Below, one piece after another: positions 32,603-41,213 of a stretch of DNA of 64,000 bases. This DNA comes from Streptomyces sp. R302 (GTDB taxonomy: Bacteria > Actinomycetota > Actinomycetes > Streptomycetales > Streptomycetaceae). Each line of letters opens with the position of its first letter. The stretch's first letter is position 1. The notes beneath the pieces are model-generated. The model had not been told where the DNA came from and ran no database searches. It saw only the letters and a list, made by a program, of their open reading frames with translations. The DNA lies in contig NZ_JABBGE010000012.1 of the NCBI RefSeq assembly GCF_012927245.1, forward strand, positions 62,001 to 126,000. Reading direction: 5' to 3'. The position numbers and the translations under genes are program-made.

Positions 32603-33781
32603 ATGAACGCGAACGCCCTGCGCGGGGTCCTGCTCGTGACCCTCGCCTACGCCCTCGTCGGAGCCTCCTTCACCGCCAACGGCCTGCTCGGCGCCTACCC
32701 GTACGCGGGCGGGCAGGCCCTTCGGTACGGCGCCGCCTGTCTCCTCCTCCTGCCCCTCCTCGGCCGCGGCGGACTCGCCCCGCTCCGGCTGCTCGGCGCC
32801 CGCGGGTGGGGGCGGATCGCGGTCCTGGCGGCCGTCGGCATGGTCGGTTTCAATCTGGCGGTCCTCGCGGCCGAGCGCAGCGCCGAACCCGCCGTCCCCG
32901 GGGTCGTCGTCGGCTGCGCCCCGATCGTGGTCGCCGTGCTCGTCCCGCTCCTCGAAGGACGGCGGCCCGCGCCGCCGGTGCTGTACGGGGCGCTGCTCGT
33001 CGCCGCCGGTGCCTTCACCGTGCAGGGGTGGGGGCGTACCGATCCGGCCGGGCTCGGCTGGTCGGTGGCGGCACTGGCGGGCGAGGTCGGATTCACCGTG
33101 CTCGCGGTGCCGGTGCTGCGTCCGCTCGGGCCCCGCCTGCTCACGGTCGCCGTCTGCGGGGTCGGGGCCGTGGAGGCCGCGCTGCTCGGGCTCGCCGTGG
33201 ACGGGGCCGGTTTCGTACGGATGCCGACCGGCGTGGAGGCGGGGGCGCTGCTGTGGCAGGCGGCCCTCGCGACCGTCGTCGGCTTCGTCCTCTTCTACAT
33301 GGGGGTCCAGCGCATCGGCATGGAGCGCGCCACGCTCTACACCGGAGCGATCCCGGTGGCTGCCGCGCTCAGCGCGGCCGTGGTCGGCCAGGCGACGCTC
33401 GGGCTGCCGCAGGCGGCCGGTGGTCTGCTGGTCGGCGCCGGGGCCGCGCTCGGCACCGGGCTGCTGACCCGCCGGAAGGCGGCGGGCGGCTCAGCCGGTG
33501 GCGCTGCCGTCGAGGACGACGCGCGCGACGAGCGCGGGGTCGTCGTTCATCGGCACGTGACCGCAGCCGGGCAGCCGGACCAGACGGGCACCGGGCAGGG
33601 TCCGCTTGGCGCGGACGCCCTGGCGGCGCGGGAGCAGCCGGTCCCGGCTGCCCCAGGCGAGGGTGACGGGCACGGACGGGACGTCGTCGCGGAAGAGGAC
33701 GGCGCGGCCCGCCGCGAGGGTCTCGTCGAAGCCGGTGGCCTCGCGCAGCGCCATCGTCTCGGCGGCGGCCGCCTCGGGTGA
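32603..33781 (+). CDS. EamA/DMT family transporter with antisense-overlapping C-terminal extension
   Basis: The first 295 residues form a normal ten-helix EamA transporter (GMVGFNLAVLAAERSAEPAVPG, FYMGVQRIGMERATLYTGAIPVAAALSA). The family normally ends near GLLTRRK. Here no stop occurs and the frame runs about 95 residues further, antisense to the hydrolase gene, giving 392 residues. TAGCGT lies 7 nt before the ATG, suggesting leaderless transcription. It is divergent from the MocR regulator, which probably controls it. The tail looks like loss of the original stop rather than a new domain. Confidence 0.85.
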   Translation: MNANALRGVLLVTLAYALVGASFTANGLLGAYPYAGGQALRYGAACLLLLPLLGRGGLAPLRLLGARGWGRIAVLAAVGMVGFNLAVLAAERSAEPAVPGVVVGCAPIVVAVLVPLLEGRRPAPPVLYGALLVAAGAFTVQGWGRTDPAGLGWSVAALAGEVGFTVLAVPVLRPLGPRLLTVAVCGVGAVEAALLGLAVDGAGFVRMPTGVEAGALLWQAALATVVGFVLFYMGVQRIGMERATLYTGAIPVAAALSAAVVGQATLGLPQAAGGLLVGAGAALGTGLLTRRKAAGGSAGGAAVEDDARDERGVVVHRHVTAAGQPDQTGTGQGPLGADALAAREQPVPAAPGEGDGHGRDVVAEEDGAARREGLVEAGGLAQRHRLGGGRLG

Positions 33782-34327
33782 ACGGCGGCCGGGCCGGGCG
33801 TAGATGGTGCTGGTGAGCAGGGTGCGGCCGACCGGGGTCCGGGAGAGCCGGCCGATGAGGGGGACGGGCATCGCCCGGGCCGCCGCGCGCATCGTGCGCA
33901 GGGTCGCGAAGGCGTAGCGGCGCTCGGCCTCGGACCAGAATCCGGCGGGGGAGAGGGCGGTGACCGAGCGGACGGCCTTCTCGCCGCCGAGCTGGAGGGC
34001 GAGCAGTCCGCCGAGCGAGTTCCCCGCGACGTGCGGGCGCTCGGCGCCGAGGGCCGCGCAGAAGGCGGCGAGCACCGGGGTGACGGTCGAGAGGTCGTAG
34101 GCGCAGCCGGGCGGGAGGCCGTCGGAGGCGCCGAAGCCGGGCAGGTCGACGGCGATGACGTCGCGCTCGGCGGCCAGTACGTCGAGGACCGGTTCCCAGG
34201 CCTGCCAGTGGTGTCCGATGCCGTGGAGCAGGAGCAGCGGCTCGCCCGCCCCGCGGCGCTCGTACGTCAGGGAGGTGGTGCGGGGACCCCGCGGGGTCTC
34301 GAACTCGAACGTGATCCGTGCAGGCAT
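33491..34327 (-). CDS. Alpha/beta-fold hydrolase
   Basis: About 278 residues. LLLLHGIGHHW forms the oxyanion-hole strand, VAGNSLGGLLALQ the nucleophile elbow (Ser in GNSLGG), and LPGCGHVPMNDDPA provides the catalytic His. The substrate is unknown. The ATG at 34327 is preferred because GAGGGAG lies 5 nt upstream; an ATG at 34345 would add six residues. It converges with the EamA gene, overlapping by 291 bp. Confidence 0.88.
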   Translation of the reverse strand: MPARITFEFETPRGPRTTSLTYERRGAGEPLLLLHGIGHHWQAWEPVLDVLAAERDVIAVDLPGFGASDGLPPGCAYDLSTVTPVLAAFCAALGAERPHVAGNSLGGLLALQLGGEKAVRSVTALSPAGFWSEAERRYAFATLRTMRAAARAMPVPLIGRLSRTPVGRTLLTSTIYARPGRRSPEAAAAETMALREATGFDETLAAGRAVLFRDDVPSVPVTLAWGSRDRLLPRRQGVRAKRTLPGARLVRLPGCGHVPMNDDPALVARVVLDGSATG

Positions 34328-34541
34328 GGTGACTCCCTCGCCCATCCTCTTAGACGTCCTGTCAGCAAGAATTACCGGCCGGTAGCCGCGAGTTCAAGAG
34401 CCGTGCACGACGAGTTCGGGCCCCGCCCGCCGATCCGGCGGGCGGGGCCTCGTGCCGCGCGCGCCTCACGGAGGTGCGAACGTCCTGTGAACGATCAAGG
34501 TCAGAGGGTCACATTTCCGGACGTTCGGCGGAGGATTGGTC

Positions 34542-34570
34542 TTGACCAAGGTGGTGGCGCGCCTTATCGT
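34542..34570 (+). promoter_or_regulatory. Housekeeping-type promoter for the GntR regulator
   Basis: TTGACC (34542-34547) and TATCGT (34565-34570) are separated by exactly 17 bp, a good match to vegetative HrdB-type promoters. The GntR start codon follows about 75 bp downstream. Confidence 0.65.
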
Positions 34571-34646
34571 CACAGGGTTAGTGCAGGAACCTTTAATAAA
34601 CAAGGGCGCGGAAACGCCGCGGGACACGGCGAATTCGGAGGACAGG

Positions 34647-35381
34647 GTGGGGACCACGCAGCTGGAATCGGTCCAGGAACCGAAGTACCAGCACCTCAAG
34701 ACGGTGATCGGCGAAGCTCTCGACTCCGACTTCGCGGTCGGCGAGATCCTGCCCAACGAGCGCGAGCTCGCGGCCCGCTTCGGCGTCGCCAGGGCCACGC
34801 TCCGCCAGGCCCTGGAGCAGCTGGAGCTGGAAGGGCGCCTCCAGCGCCGCCGCGGTGTCGGCACCACGGTCGCGCCCCCGCGCGTCGGCGTCGACGTCTC
34901 GACCACACAGCAGGCCTGGCCCGGTGTCGGCGACGACGCCTGGCAGGCCCAGGACTCCGTCCTCGGCACGGCGCCCGCCGCCGTCGCCCGCCTCCTGGAG
35001 ACCCCGGCCGACGCCTCCGTGCACGTGGTGCGCCGGGTGCGCCTCACCCAGGGGCAGGCCGTCGCCGCCGAGCTGCTCTACGTGCCCGCCACCTCCGTCA
35101 CCGGACTCACCGCCGACGCCGACGGGTCCGCGACCGCCTCCGCCGTGCTGCGCGAGCTCCAGCAGCTCGCCCTCGACGGCCAGGACCGCTCCGTGGAGCT
35201 GGGGTCGGCGCGCGCCGACGACGCCAAGGAGCTCGACCGGCTGCCGGGTTCGCCGGTCCTCGTCGTGACGACCCGCTACCTCTCCGGGGGCCGTACCGCG
35301 GCCGTCTCCGTCGCCACCTACCGTGCCGACACCTGCCGTCTCACCTTCGGCGACTCCGCCGACCTGGCGATGGCCTCCTGA
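34647..35381 (+). CDS. GntR-family regulator (HutC/DasR-like)
   Basis: A 244-residue regulator. The winged helix has the GntR pattern LPNERELAARFGVARATLRQALEQLELEGRL near residues 35-65, followed by RRGVGTTV and a UTRA-like ligand domain ending ATYRADTCRLTFG. HutC/DasR-type members sense sugar phosphates or related ligands. The GTG at 34647 is preferred because GGAGG sits 5 nt upstream; the frame is open further upstream but without such support. Strong promoter and terminator hairpins flank this stand-alone gene. Confidence 0.9.
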   Translation: MGTTQLESVQEPKYQHLKTVIGEALDSDFAVGEILPNERELAARFGVARATLRQALEQLELEGRLQRRRGVGTTVAPPRVGVDVSTTQQAWPGVGDDAWQAQDSVLGTAPAAVARLLETPADASVHVVRRVRLTQGQAVAAELLYVPATSVTGLTADADGSATASAVLRELQQLALDGQDRSVELGSARADDAKELDRLPGSPVLVVTTRYLSGGRTAAVSVATYRADTCRLTFGDSADLAMAS

Positions 35382-35407
35382 CCCGAGGGCCGCGCGCGGC
35401 CCCGATC

Positions 35408-35454
35408 CGTACGACGAAGACCCGGCCCCACCGAGGCCGGGTCTTCGTCGTACG
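35408..35454. terminator. Bidirectional 20-bp hairpin terminator
   Basis: A perfect 20-bp stem (35408-35427 with 35435-35454, core GACCCGGCC/GGCCGGGTC) closes a 7-nt loop between the convergent GntR and ROK genes. Confidence 0.88.
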
Positions 35455-35471
35455 TACGCGAGCGGGCACGC

Positions 35472-36629
35472 TCAGCGGCGGGCCGTCACGCCGCCCTCGA
35501 CGGCGAACAGCTGCTCCTCGACGTGGTCGAGGGCGAGCCGCAGCGCGCCCGTCGCGACGGCGGCCTCGCCGAGCAGCGAGAGCACCACCCTCGGCGGGCG
35601 CAGGCAGAAGCGCGCCAGCTCCTCCCGGAGCGGCGGGAGCACCCCGTCCAGGCCGGCCGCCCAGCCGCCGACCACGACCAGTTCCGGATCGAGCGCCAGG
35701 ACGAGCGCGCCGACGTCGTGCACCAGCCGCTGGGTGAACCGCTCCACGGCGGCCTGGGCCCGCGCGTCGCCCTGCCGCGCCAGCGTGAAGACCTCCGCCA
35801 CCGCCTGCTCGTCCAGCGGGTGCAGCGGCTCGTCCGTCGTCGAGAGGAGGTGTTCCGGCGTCACGCCCCGCCCCAGCAGGTGCAGCGCGCCGATCTCGCC
35901 GGCCGCGCCGCCGTAACCGCGGTGCAGCCGGCCGCCGATCATCGAGCCCGCCCCGGGGCTCAGCCCGGCGAGGACGAAGACGATGTCGTCGGAGTCGGTC
36001 GCGGCGCCCTTCCAGTGCTCGGCGACGGCCGCCGCGTTGGCGTCGTTCTCCACGATCACCGGGCAGCGGAAGGAGCGGCGCAGCCGCTCGCCGAGCGCCA
36101 GGCCCGTCCAGCCGGGGAGCGCGGTGCCGAGCCGGACCGTCCCGTCGGCCTCCACGATGCCGGGGGTGCCGACGCCGACCGCCCGCAGACTGGACCGGGG
36201 CACCCCGGCCCGGCGCAGCACGTCGGCGACGACCGTGCGCACCTTGTCGAGCCGCTCGTCCTCGGCCGCGGTCTCCGACACCTCGCGGGCGCCGGCGCCG
36301 ATGATCCGGCCGTCCAGGCCGGAGAGGAGCGCGGCGACGCGGTGCGGGCCGATCTCGATGCCGAGCAGATGGCCGGCCTCGGCGCGGAAGCGGAACCTGC
36401 GGGCCGGGCGGCCCTGACGACGGGCCTCGCCCTCCTCGGGCGCCACCTCGACGACCAGACCGCCTTCGATGAGGCCCTCGACGACGCCTTCGACGGTCGG
36501 CCGCGACAGGCCGGTGATCCGGGTCAGGTCCGTCAGGGTGCGCGCGTCGGAGCCCCGAAGCGCATGGAGTACCACCGCGGAGTTGATCCGCCGCAGCAGA
36601 GACGGATCCCCGCCGGTCAGCCGCCCCAC
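35472..36629 (-). CDS. ROK-family transcriptional regulator
   Basis: A 385-residue ROK repressor. An N-terminal MarR-like winged helix (LTDLTRITGLSRPTVEGVVEGLIEGGLV) precedes a sugar-kinase fold with GVGTPGIV and the catalytic-Asp motif VIVENDANAAAVAEHW. The EIGxH...CxCGxxGC zinc motif of classical ROK proteins is missing: here it reads GEIGALHLLGRGVTPEHLL. Sugar-responsive repression is likely; kinase activity is doubtful. GGGAGG lies 7 nt before the GTG start. Confidence 0.92.
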   Translation of the reverse strand: MGRLTGGDPSLLRRINSAVVLHALRGSDARTLTDLTRITGLSRPTVEGVVEGLIEGGLVVEVAPEEGEARRQGRPARRFRFRAEAGHLLGIEIGPHRVAALLSGLDGRIIGAGAREVSETAAEDERLDKVRTVVADVLRRAGVPRSSLRAVGVGTPGIVEADGTVRLGTALPGWTGLALGERLRRSFRCPVIVENDANAAAVAEHWKGAATDSDDIVFVLAGLSPGAGSMIGGRLHRGYGGAAGEIGALHLLGRGVTPEHLLSTTDEPLHPLDEQAVAEVFTLARQGDARAQAAVERFTQRLVHDVGALVLALDPELVVVGGWAAGLDGVLPPLREELARFCLRPPRVVLSLLGEAAVATGALRLALDHVEEQLFAVEGGVTARR

Positions 36630-36804
36630 CGTGTGTCCTCCCAGCTCGTGCCCGTCTCAGCCGGATGGTACTCAATGGTTCCGGAAGCGGCGACAGTCGC
36701 CCCCGGCCCGTGTCCGCGACGTGTCCGCACCGAGATCCGCGCCCGCCGCCACCGGGTCGGCTGACGCGGCGCCAACTGTCGGTGGGGGACGGTTTACTGG
36801 GCCC

Positions 36805-37242
36805 ATGACGACGAGGCGTCTCCTGTCGGAGCTCGACCTACTGCGGTCGCGGGCGTTCCCCGCGTCGCCGGCGCGCTCCGGCGACCTCGACAGCGGGCCC
36901 GGCTTCCACGTCGCCGCGCTGGCCACCAGCGAGGACTTCTGGGAGGCCGACGCCGAACGCCGGGAGGCGGTCGAGGAGCAGTACGAGGCGGAGCGCGACG
37001 GACTGGCCGCCGTGCTCACGGCCCGCTGGGGCGAGCCGGACCGGATGAGCCTGTGGTCGCTGCACGCCCGGAGCATGGAGGGGGAGGAGCTGCCCGAGCC
37101 CTGGGGGGTGCTCTGCGCGCACGTCCCCGACCTGGTGCTGTGGCGGGTCGACGCACGCTGGACAGGGCTGGGGGTCTCGCAGTGGGACAAGGAGCTGCCG
37201 TTCCAGCTCCTCGCCGTCGTCACCGAGGTGGATCCGCCGTAG
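36805..37242 (+). CDS. Conserved hypothetical protein
   Basis: A 145-residue acidic, Trp-rich, apparently cytoplasmic protein of unknown function. Codon use matches the neighbours. Visible blocks are SEDFWEADAERREAVEEQYEAE, SLWSLHARSMEGEELPEPW and WTGLGVSQWDKELPFQLLAVV, with no known catalytic motif. A -10-like TTTACT lies 7 nt before the ATG, suggesting a leaderless transcript. Its last 23 bases overlap the convergent mug gene. Confidence 0.75.
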   Translation: MTTRRLLSELDLLRSRAFPASPARSGDLDSGPGFHVAALATSEDFWEADAERREAVEEQYEAERDGLAAVLTARWGEPDRMSLWSLHARSMEGEELPEPWGVLCAHVPDLVLWRVDARWTGLGVSQWDKELPFQLLAVVTEVDPP

Positions 37243-37807
37243 CGGCGGCCGGCGGCAGGCCCGCGGCCTCCCTGAGGCGGGCGTACTCCTCGGCCATCGT
37301 CTCCGCCGTCCAGTGCGCGTTGAGCCCGCTGGGGTTGGGCAGCGCCCAGATCCGGGTCGTGCCGACGGTCCGCTCCTGGGGGCCGATCGCCGCCTTCGGT
37401 TCGCCGAAGGCCGTGCGGTACGCGGTGACGCCGACGACCGCGAGCCAGCGGGGCTTCAGCCGCCGCACCTTCTCGGTGAGGATCCGGCCGCCTTCCACGT
37501 ACTCCTCGCGGCTGAGCTCGTCGGCGCGCGCGGTCGGCCGGGCGGCGACGTTGGTGATGCCGAGCCCGTACGCGAGCAGCTCGTCCTGCTCGTCGGGGCG
37601 CAGCAGCCGCGGGGTGAAGCCCGACAGGTGGAGCACCGGCCAGAACCTGTTCCCCGGGCGCGCGAAGTGGTGACCGGTCGCGGCGGTCATCAGGCCCGGG
37701 TTGATGCCGCAGAAGAGAACGGCGAGGCCGCCCTCGGCCACGTCGGGGACGACGCGGTCGCGGGCGGCCTCCAGTTCCTCGGGGGTGAACCGGCGGGTCC
37801 GGGTCAG
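37220..37807 (-). CDS. mug: G/U(T) mismatch-specific DNA glycosylase (Mug/TDG family)
   Basis: About 195 residues. FCGINPGLMTAATGHHFARPGNRFWPVLH contains the catalytic GINPG motif with the activating Asn, and LPNPSGLNAHW the minor-groove NPSGL loop. It removes U or T from G mismatches and other lesions. The family N-terminus (FTPEELEAAR) needs a start right at the purB stop; the only candidate is CTG in a CTGA overlap, 4 bp with purB. The next internal candidate, a GTG in VAEGGLAVLFCG, would cut into the family sequence. Probably translationally coupled to purB. Confidence 0.88.
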   Translation of the reverse strand: MTRTRRFTPEELEAARDRVVPDVAEGGLAVLFCGINPGLMTAATGHHFARPGNRFWPVLHLSGFTPRLLRPDEQDELLAYGLGITNVAARPTARADELSREEYVEGGRILTEKVRRLKPRWLAVVGVTAYRTAFGEPKAAIGPQERTVGTTRIWALPNPSGLNAHWTAETMAEEYARLREAAGLPPAAATADPPR

Positions 37808-39246
37808 AGGATCGCCCCGGGGGTGTAGGCGGCGGCCTCCGGGTGCTGCTTGACGAGTTCCTCGATGCGGGAGACGACGGTCGCGACCTGGTCGGCGGCG
37901 GCACCGGTGAAGGAGAGCTTGTCCGCCATCAGCCCGTCGAGCTGCGCGCGGTCCAGCGGGATGCGCTCGTCGGCGGCGAGCTTGTCGAGCAGCTCGTTGC
38001 GCTCGACGCCCTGCTCGCGCATGGCGAGGGCCGAGGCCACCGCGTTCTCCTTGATCGCCTCGTGGGCGAGCTCGCGGCCCACACCGGCGCGGACCGAGGC
38101 CATGAGGACCTTGGTGGTGGCGAGGAAGGGGAGGTAGCGGTCGAGCTCGCGGGCGACGACGGCCGGGAAGGCGCCGAACTCGTCGAGCACGGTGAGGAAG
38201 GTCTCCAGGAGGCCGTCCAGGGCGAAGAAGGCGTCCGGCAGGGCCACGCGGCGGACCACGGAGCAGGACACGTCGCCCTCGTTCCACTGGTCGCCGGCCA
38301 GCTCGCCGGTCATCGAGGCGTAGCCGCGCAGGATGACCATGAGGCCGTTGACGCGCTCGCAGGAGCGGGTGTTCATCTTGTGCGGCATCGCGGAGGAGCC
38401 GACCTGGCCGGGCTTGAAGCCCTCGGTGACCAGCTCGTGGCCGGCCATCAGACGGATGGTCTTCGCGAGGGACGACGGGGCGGCGGCCAGCTGCACCAGA
38501 GAGGTGACCACGTCGTAGTCCAGCGAGCGCGGGTAGACCTGGCCGACCGAGGTGAAGGCGTGCGCGAAGCCGAGGTGACCGGCGATCCGGCGCTCCAGGT
38601 CGGCGAGCTTGCCGGCGTCGCCGCCGAGCAGGTCGAGCATGTCCTGGGCGGTGCCGACCGGGCCCTTGATGCCGCGCAGCGGGTAGCGGCCGAGCAGCTC
38701 CTCCAGGCGGGCGTACGCCACGAGCAGCTCGTCCGCGCCGGTCGCGAAGCGCTTGCCGAGGGTGGTGGCCTGCGCGGCGACGTTGTGCGAGCGGCCGGCC
38801 ATGACCAGCTCGCCGTACTCGGCGGACAGCTTGCCGAGGCGGGCGAGGACGGCGACCACGCGGTCCCGGATCAGCTCCAGGGAGAGGCGGATCTGGAGCT
38901 GCTCGACGTTCTCCGTGAGGTCACGGGAGGTCATGCCCTTGTGCACGTGCTCGTGGCCGGCGAGGGCGTTGAACTCCTCGATGCGGGCCTTCACGTCGTG
39001 CCGGGTGACCTTCTCGCGCTCGGCGATGGAGCCGAGGTCGACCTGGTCGAGGACGCGCTCGTAGTCGGCGATCGCCGTCTCCGGAACCTCGATCCCGAGG
39101 TCCTTCTGGGCACGCAGCACGGCGAGCCACAGCTGGCGCTCCAGCTTCACCTTCTGCTCGGGGGACCAGAGGACGGCGAGCTCCGCGGAGGCGTAGCGGC
39201 CGGCCAGGACGTTGGGGATACGGGGCTTCACAGTCGCAGCAGTCAC
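37804..39246 (-). CDS. purB: Adenylosuccinate lyase
   Basis: A 480-residue fumarase/aspartase superfamily enzyme acting twice in purine synthesis (SAICAR to AICAR, and adenylosuccinate to AMP). The signature loop GSSAMPHKMNTRSCE carries the catalytic Ser, and TSRDLTENV and GRSHNVAAQATTLGKR (active-site His) are present. A GTG start gives the family N-terminus. It is the upstream gene of a two-gene unit with mug. Confidence 0.97.
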   Translation of the reverse strand: MTAATVKPRIPNVLAGRYASAELAVLWSPEQKVKLERQLWLAVLRAQKDLGIEVPETAIADYERVLDQVDLGSIAEREKVTRHDVKARIEEFNALAGHEHVHKGMTSRDLTENVEQLQIRLSLELIRDRVVAVLARLGKLSAEYGELVMAGRSHNVAAQATTLGKRFATGADELLVAYARLEELLGRYPLRGIKGPVGTAQDMLDLLGGDAGKLADLERRIAGHLGFAHAFTSVGQVYPRSLDYDVVTSLVQLAAAPSSLAKTIRLMAGHELVTEGFKPGQVGSSAMPHKMNTRSCERVNGLMVILRGYASMTGELAGDQWNEGDVSCSVVRRVALPDAFFALDGLLETFLTVLDEFGAFPAVVARELDRYLPFLATTKVLMASVRAGVGRELAHEAIKENAVASALAMREQGVERNELLDKLAADERIPLDRAQLDGLMADKLSFTGAAADQVATVVSRIEELVKQHPEAAAYTPGAIL

Positions 39247-39319
39247 GTGTCCAGAGTTTACTGGTGATTTCTGCAGGCCAGCGCCGTGGTCCGGGCTGGA
39301 GCTTGCTACGAGACCCAGG

Positions 39320-40129
39320 TCACGCCCGCCGGCCGTCGCCGTCGGGCCGGACCTCGGACCGGGTCTCGTACGGCAGCAGCTCCGGCCGCTTGGGCGGGCG
39401 GCCGTCCCCGGACGAGCGTCCGGTGAGCCGGCGGCCGATCCACGGGCCCAGGTGCTCCCTCGCGAACCGGGCGTCCGCGACGCGCCGGGTCACCCAGCCG
39501 GGCCGCACCGCGGCGGGCAGCGGCTCCCGCCAGTCGTGTCCGGGGGCGAGCCCCAGCGTCTGCCACACCGCCTCGGCCACCCGCCGGTGGCCCTCGGCGG
39601 TGAGGTGCAGCCGGTCCACGTCCCACAGCTGCGGGTCGGCCAGGACCGGCGCCCCGTACAGGTCGACGACGAGGGTGCCGTGCCGGGCGGCAAGGTCGTC
39701 GATGTGCTCGAAGAGCTCCTCCATCCGGGGGCGGAAGCGGTCGAGCACCGGGCCGTTCCGGCCGGGGCTGCGCATCAGGACGAGCTGTCCGCAGGAGGGT
39801 GTGAGGCGTTCCACGGCCTCGGTGAGGAGGCCCTTCACGCGGCCCATGTCGACCTTGGGCCTGAGGGTGTCGTTGAGCCCGCCGACGAGGGTCACCACAT
39901 CGGCCTCCATCCCCGCGGCCAGGGGGACTTGCTCCTCGACGATCTGGCCGATGAGCTTGCCGCGCACGGCGAGGTTGGCGTACCGGAAGCCCGGCGCGCG
40001 GGCCGCGAGCCGGCCCGCGAGGACGTCCGCCCACCCCCGGTAGGAACCGTCGGGCCTCAGGTCCGACATACCCTCGGTGAAGCTGTCCCCGACGGCGACG
40101 AGACTGTTGTACGTGGCATTGATCTCCAT
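39320..40129 (-). CDS. SGNH/GDSL hydrolase family protein
   Basis: A 269-residue esterase-like protein with the four SGNH blocks: VAVGDSFTEG (Ser), LAVRGKLIG region (Gly), VGGLNDTLRP (Asn) and DRLHLTAEGHRRVAEAV (Asp-His). No signal peptide is visible. The substrate is unknown. TATGAT lies 10 nt before the ATG at 40129, giving a very short leader; an ATG at 40144 would add five residues. The gene is divergent from the isomerase-like fusion, with a palindrome between them. Confidence 0.9.
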   Translation of the reverse strand: MEINATYNSLVAVGDSFTEGMSDLRPDGSYRGWADVLAGRLAARAPGFRYANLAVRGKLIGQIVEEQVPLAAGMEADVVTLVGGLNDTLRPKVDMGRVKGLLTEAVERLTPSCGQLVLMRSPGRNGPVLDRFRPRMEELFEHIDDLAARHGTLVVDLYGAPVLADPQLWDVDRLHLTAEGHRRVAEAVWQTLGLAPGHDWREPLPAAVRPGWVTRRVADARFAREHLGPWIGRRLTGRSSGDGRPPKRPELLPYETRSEVRPDGDGRRA

Positions 40130-40141
40130 GGCGGAGCCGAT

Positions 40142-40157
40142 CATACCGCGCGGTATG
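40142..40157. promoter_or_regulatory. Perfect 16-bp palindrome CATACCGCGCGGTATG
   Basis: The palindrome lies in the 64-bp gap between two divergent genes and contains the -10-like TATGAT edge of the SGNH promoter. The symmetry and position suggest a repressor operator; no regulator gene is adjacent. Confidence 0.5.
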
Positions 40158-40193
40158 CGTGGCCGCCGAGGAGAACCCGGGAGGGGAGACCCG

Positions 40194-41213
40194 ATGAGCG
40201 ACGCGCTCCTGAACGCCCTGGCCGAGGCGCTGGCCGGGCTGGTCACCGCCGTCGAGACCAGCGACGAGGACGTGCTCGACCCCGACACCGCCGTGCGGTG
40301 GCTGGAGGACACCGGGTACGTCCTCGGCGGCCTCGGCGCCGCCGACCGGCACGCCCTCGACCGCCTCCTCCGCGAGGCCGCCCTCCGCCGCCCGCCCGGG
40401 CCCCGGCGCGAGGACCTCCTCCGGGTCTCGCCCGGCTTCGGGCTCGACGAGGACCCCCACCTCGCGGCCGTCGACGCGGTCGCCGACCACGCCCGTCGGT
40501 ACGCGGACACCGTCCGCGACGCCGACCCGGCGACGCCGGTCCCGACCTGCCCCGGCTGGACCCTCGCCGACCTCACCCGCCACCTCGGCACGGTCCACGG
40601 CTGGGCCGCGCACCTGGTGACCGCCCGCCCCGCCACCCGGGTCCGCGCCGGGGACCTGGCCCTCGACCCGCCGGCCGACCCGGCCTCGTACCCCGGCTGG
40701 TTCGCCGCCCGCGCCGAGGGCTTCGCCGCCGCGGCCCGCGCCGCCGACCCCGCCGCGCCGGTCTGGTCGCCGGGAGCGGAGCCGTACGTACGCCACTACC
40801 CGCGCCACGTCCTCGCCGAGACGGCTGTCCACCTCGCCGACGCCGAGATCGCGCTCACCGGCACCGCCCGGCCGCTCGCCCCCGGCACGGCCGCCGAGGC
40901 CCTCGACCACCACCTCGCCACCGCACCCCACATCCCCTGGATCGCCGAGCCGCTCGCCCACCTCGACCGCGACGGCGCCGTGCTGCGCCTGGACGCGCGC
41001 GACAGCGCCGCCGCCTGGACGCTCGTCCTCGGCGGCGGCGGCTTCGCCTGGAGCCGGGGGAGCGGCGGCACCGAGCCGACGGCGACCGTCACGGCCGACG
41101 CGGGCGACCTGCTGCTCCTGATGCACCGGCGGTACGACGCCGACGACCCGCGCTTCACCCTCACCGGCGACCGGGGCCCGCTCGACGACTGGCTCGCGGC
41201 CGGCGCGCTCTGA
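40194..41213 (+). CDS. Mycothiol-dependent maleylpyruvate isomerase-like protein with extra N-terminal domain
   Basis: A 339-residue protein. Residues from about 88 on match the MDMPI/DinB-like family: PTCPGWTLADLTRHLGTVHGWAAHLV and RHVLAETAVHLADAEIAL supply the putative metal-binding His and Glu, and the C-terminal domain has FTLTGDRGPLDDWLA. The first 85 residues (NALAEALAGLVTAVE, VRWLEDTGYVLGGL) resemble a small stand-alone actinobacterial protein, so this looks like a gene fusion. GGGAGGGGAG gives a strong ribosome-binding site. A thiol-transfer role is inferred. Confidence 0.83.
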   Translation: MSDALLNALAEALAGLVTAVETSDEDVLDPDTAVRWLEDTGYVLGGLGAADRHALDRLLREAALRRPPGPRREDLLRVSPGFGLDEDPHLAAVDAVADHARRYADTVRDADPATPVPTCPGWTLADLTRHLGTVHGWAAHLVTARPATRVRAGDLALDPPADPASYPGWFAARAEGFAAAARAADPAAPVWSPGAEPYVRHYPRHVLAETAVHLADAEIALTGTARPLAPGTAAEALDHHLATAPHIPWIAEPLAHLDRDGAVLRLDARDSAAAWTLVLGGGGFAWSRGSGGTEPTATVTADAGDLLLLMHRRYDADDPRFTLTGDRGPLDDWLAAGAL

